DNA of 6,359 bases from positions 1 through 6,359 of the forward strand of contig JAIRXT010000088.1 of assembly GCA_031268125.1 (NCBI GenBank), written 5' to 3'. A program made the translations under genes and the position numbers. Each line of letters opens with the position of its first letter. Within the stretch, counting starts at the first letter, position 1. This document shows, piece by piece, positions 5,310-6,359 of this stretch. This stretch comes from Treponema sp. Lineage in GTDB: Bacteria > Spirochaetota > Spirochaetia > Treponematales > Breznakiellaceae. Under the pieces are notes generated by a model, which saw only the letters and a program-made list of their open reading frames with translations, was not told where the DNA came from and made no database searches.

Positions 5310-5896
5310 CGGGCGGTCTCCCACCGGAAGAAGCGATGGTATCGCCGGAAGAAACGGATGACTTCTTTATTGCGGGCCGGGTTGTTGCCGGTGAAAAGGA
5401 TCTGTTCCGTTATCTGGTAACCCGGCACCAGAAGGCGGTGTACGGCATGGGACGGAGCTTTTTTCGGAACCGGGAGGACGTTTCCGACTTTGTGCAGGAA
5501 GTGTTTCTCAAGGTTTACCGCAGCCTTCCCCGTTTTGAGGGACGGTCCCGTTTTTCAACCTGGCTCTATACCATCGCCTACAATACGGCGGTAAACGAGA
5601 TAAACCGCCACAAGGAGTACCAGAGCCTGGCGGAGAATGATGAGGCGGTTGACGGGGATACCCCGGAACGGAAGCTGGTCCGGAGCACCCTTAAGGATGC
5701 AGTGCTGGAGGCCCTGGGGGAACTCCCCGAGCGGTACCGTATCTGCGTGGATATGTATTTTTTTTACGGCCGGTCCTACCAGGAGATCGGAGCAATTACG
5801 GGATTTCCGGTGAACACCATCAAATCCCATGTGTTTCGGGCAAAAAAACTGCTCCGGGACAAGCTTGAAGGAATTGCCGAAGGAGGCATCGAATGA
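5306..5896 (+). CDS. RNA polymerase sigma factor, ECF subfamily
   Basis: A 196-residue ECF sigma factor directing RNA polymerase to a specific set of promoters. The sigma2 region covers about 33-100, with the core-binding and -10-melting stretch DFVQEVFLKVYRSLPRF (61-77) and STWLYTIAYNTAVNEIN (84-100). A variable acidic linker follows (about 101-128). The sigma4 region covers about 132-187, with a helix-turn-helix in SYQEIGAITGFPVNTIKSHV (157-176) that would read the -35 element. The length is normal and there is no extra C-terminal domain. The start at ATG 5306 overlaps the previous stop as ATGA and has no Shine-Dalgarno sequence, consistent with coupling; ATG 5336 is an in-frame alternative with GGAAG upstream and would only trim the unstructured N terminus. 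The end overlaps the anti-sigma gene as ATGA. The regulon is not visible here. Confidence 0.95.
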   Translation: MTGGLPPEEAMVSPEETDDFFIAGRVVAGEKDLFRYLVTRHQKAVYGMGRSFFRNREDVSDFVQEVFLKVYRSLPRFEGRSRFSTWLYTIAYNTAVNEINRHKEYQSLAENDEAVDGDTPERKLVRSTLKDAVLEALGELPERYRICVDMYFFYGRSYQEIGAITGFPVNTIKSHVFRAKKLLRDKLEGIAEGGIE

Positions 5897-6359
5897 CCTG
5901 TAACGATTTACTTGATAAAGTATATGAATATTCCGGGGAATCTTCCCTCCCGCTGCCGCTCCGCCTGCAGATTTGGCTGCACTGCCTTATCTGTCCCCAG
6001 TGCGCCCAGGAGCTTGAGCGTTTCCGGCTTGCCCAGGACATTCTGCAAAACGACTTTCTTCCCCCCGGAGCGGATTTTGCCGATGCCGTAATGGCCCGGC
6101 TGGAGGGCCTGTCTCAGATTGATGGTGAATTGGGAACCGGCGGACTGTACGAAGAAGGCGTATCCCTTCGCCGCTGGGTGGTTACGGGGCTTGTCCTGCT
6201 TTTTTCCCTGTCAAGCGCCTTCTTTGGGATGGATTTTGTCAAAGTTGCCGCCAGGGAAGGTTCCTCCTACCTGCTTCCTCTGGGAATCACGATAGGGGCG
6301 GTCCTAAGCTGCTACGGCGCCATCTTTATCGGCAGCCATGTAAAGGAACTTTCGGAACG
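5893..6359 (+). CDS. Zinc-binding anti-sigma factor, membrane-anchored, 3' end cut off
   Basis: Residues 1-155 are present and the frame is open at the window edge. The N-terminal cytoplasmic part carries His30-x3-Cys34-x2-Cys37 (HCLICPQC), the zinc anti-sigma (ZAS, zf-HC2) signature; Cys3 is a fitting fourth ligand and Cys31 is extra. A charged helical region follows (about 38-92). Two hydrophobic helices are predicted at about 95-113 and 125-148. The inferred role is to bind the upstream ECF sigma factor and keep it inactive until a signal arrives. The start is ATG 5893, overlapping the sigma stop as ATGA, with a full AGGAGG (5881-5886) six bases before it. That is the best ribosome-binding site in the operon and would favour an excess of inhibitor over sigma factor. 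Some ZAS proteins respond to thiol oxidation; whether this one does cannot be told. Confidence 0.9.
   Translation, partial: MTCNDLLDKVYEYSGESSLPLPLRLQIWLHCLICPQCAQELERFRLAQDILQNDFLPPGADFADAVMARLEGLSQIDGELGTGGLYEEGVSLRRWVVTGLVLLFSLSSAFFGMDFVKVAAREGSSYLLPLGITIGAVLSCYGAIFIGSHVKELSE

Overview
The window is GC-rich bacterial DNA with compact, overlapping genes. Gene content and style suggest a spirochaete, most likely a Treponema-type organism, for example one of the GC-richer termite-gut treponemes. This is inferred from protein style (an exported protein whose signal peptide ends in LFA|Q, a type I-beta DAHP synthase next to tyrA); no species marker is visible.

Layout. (1) Positions 1-914, minus strand: the first 304 codons of prfA (release factor 1), cut off by the left edge. 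(2) 915-1551: a long non-coding interval holding hairpins, short repeats, one copy of a dispersed repeat, a near-consensus sigma70-type promoter, a 34-codon leader ORF with a Phe-Tyr-Tyr-Tyr-Pro-Phe run, and a strong intrinsic terminator. (3) 1552-3431, plus strand: overlapping genes for DAHP synthase (aroF type) and prephenate dehydrogenase (tyrA), the first step of aromatic amino acid synthesis and the tyrosine branch. (4) 3579-4730: an exported, largely low-complexity protein of unknown function. (5) 4731-4967: an intergenic region with a second, inverted copy of the dispersed repeat and two candidate promoters. (6) 4968-6359: a tightly coupled module of a three-helix membrane protein, an ECF sigma factor and a zinc-finger anti-sigma factor that runs off the right edge.

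How the genes work together. The aroF-tyrA operon appears to be controlled by classical ribosome-mediated attenuation. The leader peptide codes for the pathway's end products, its stop codon lies 32 bases before a terminator hairpin, and the terminator lies ahead of aroF. A second layer would be feedback on the N-terminal regulatory domain of the DAHP synthase, since the TyrA lacks an ACT domain. The ECF cluster is a self-contained signalling unit in which a membrane-anchored anti-sigma factor holds the sigma factor. Both gene junctions there are ATGA stop-start overlaps.

The most noteworthy observation is the tyrosine/phenylalanine leader-peptide attenuator ahead of aroF-tyrA. The leader ORF is short, starts with GTG and is easily missed. 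The second is a 31-base repeat, 27 of 31 bases identical, that sits in opposite orientation in the two larger intergenic regions.
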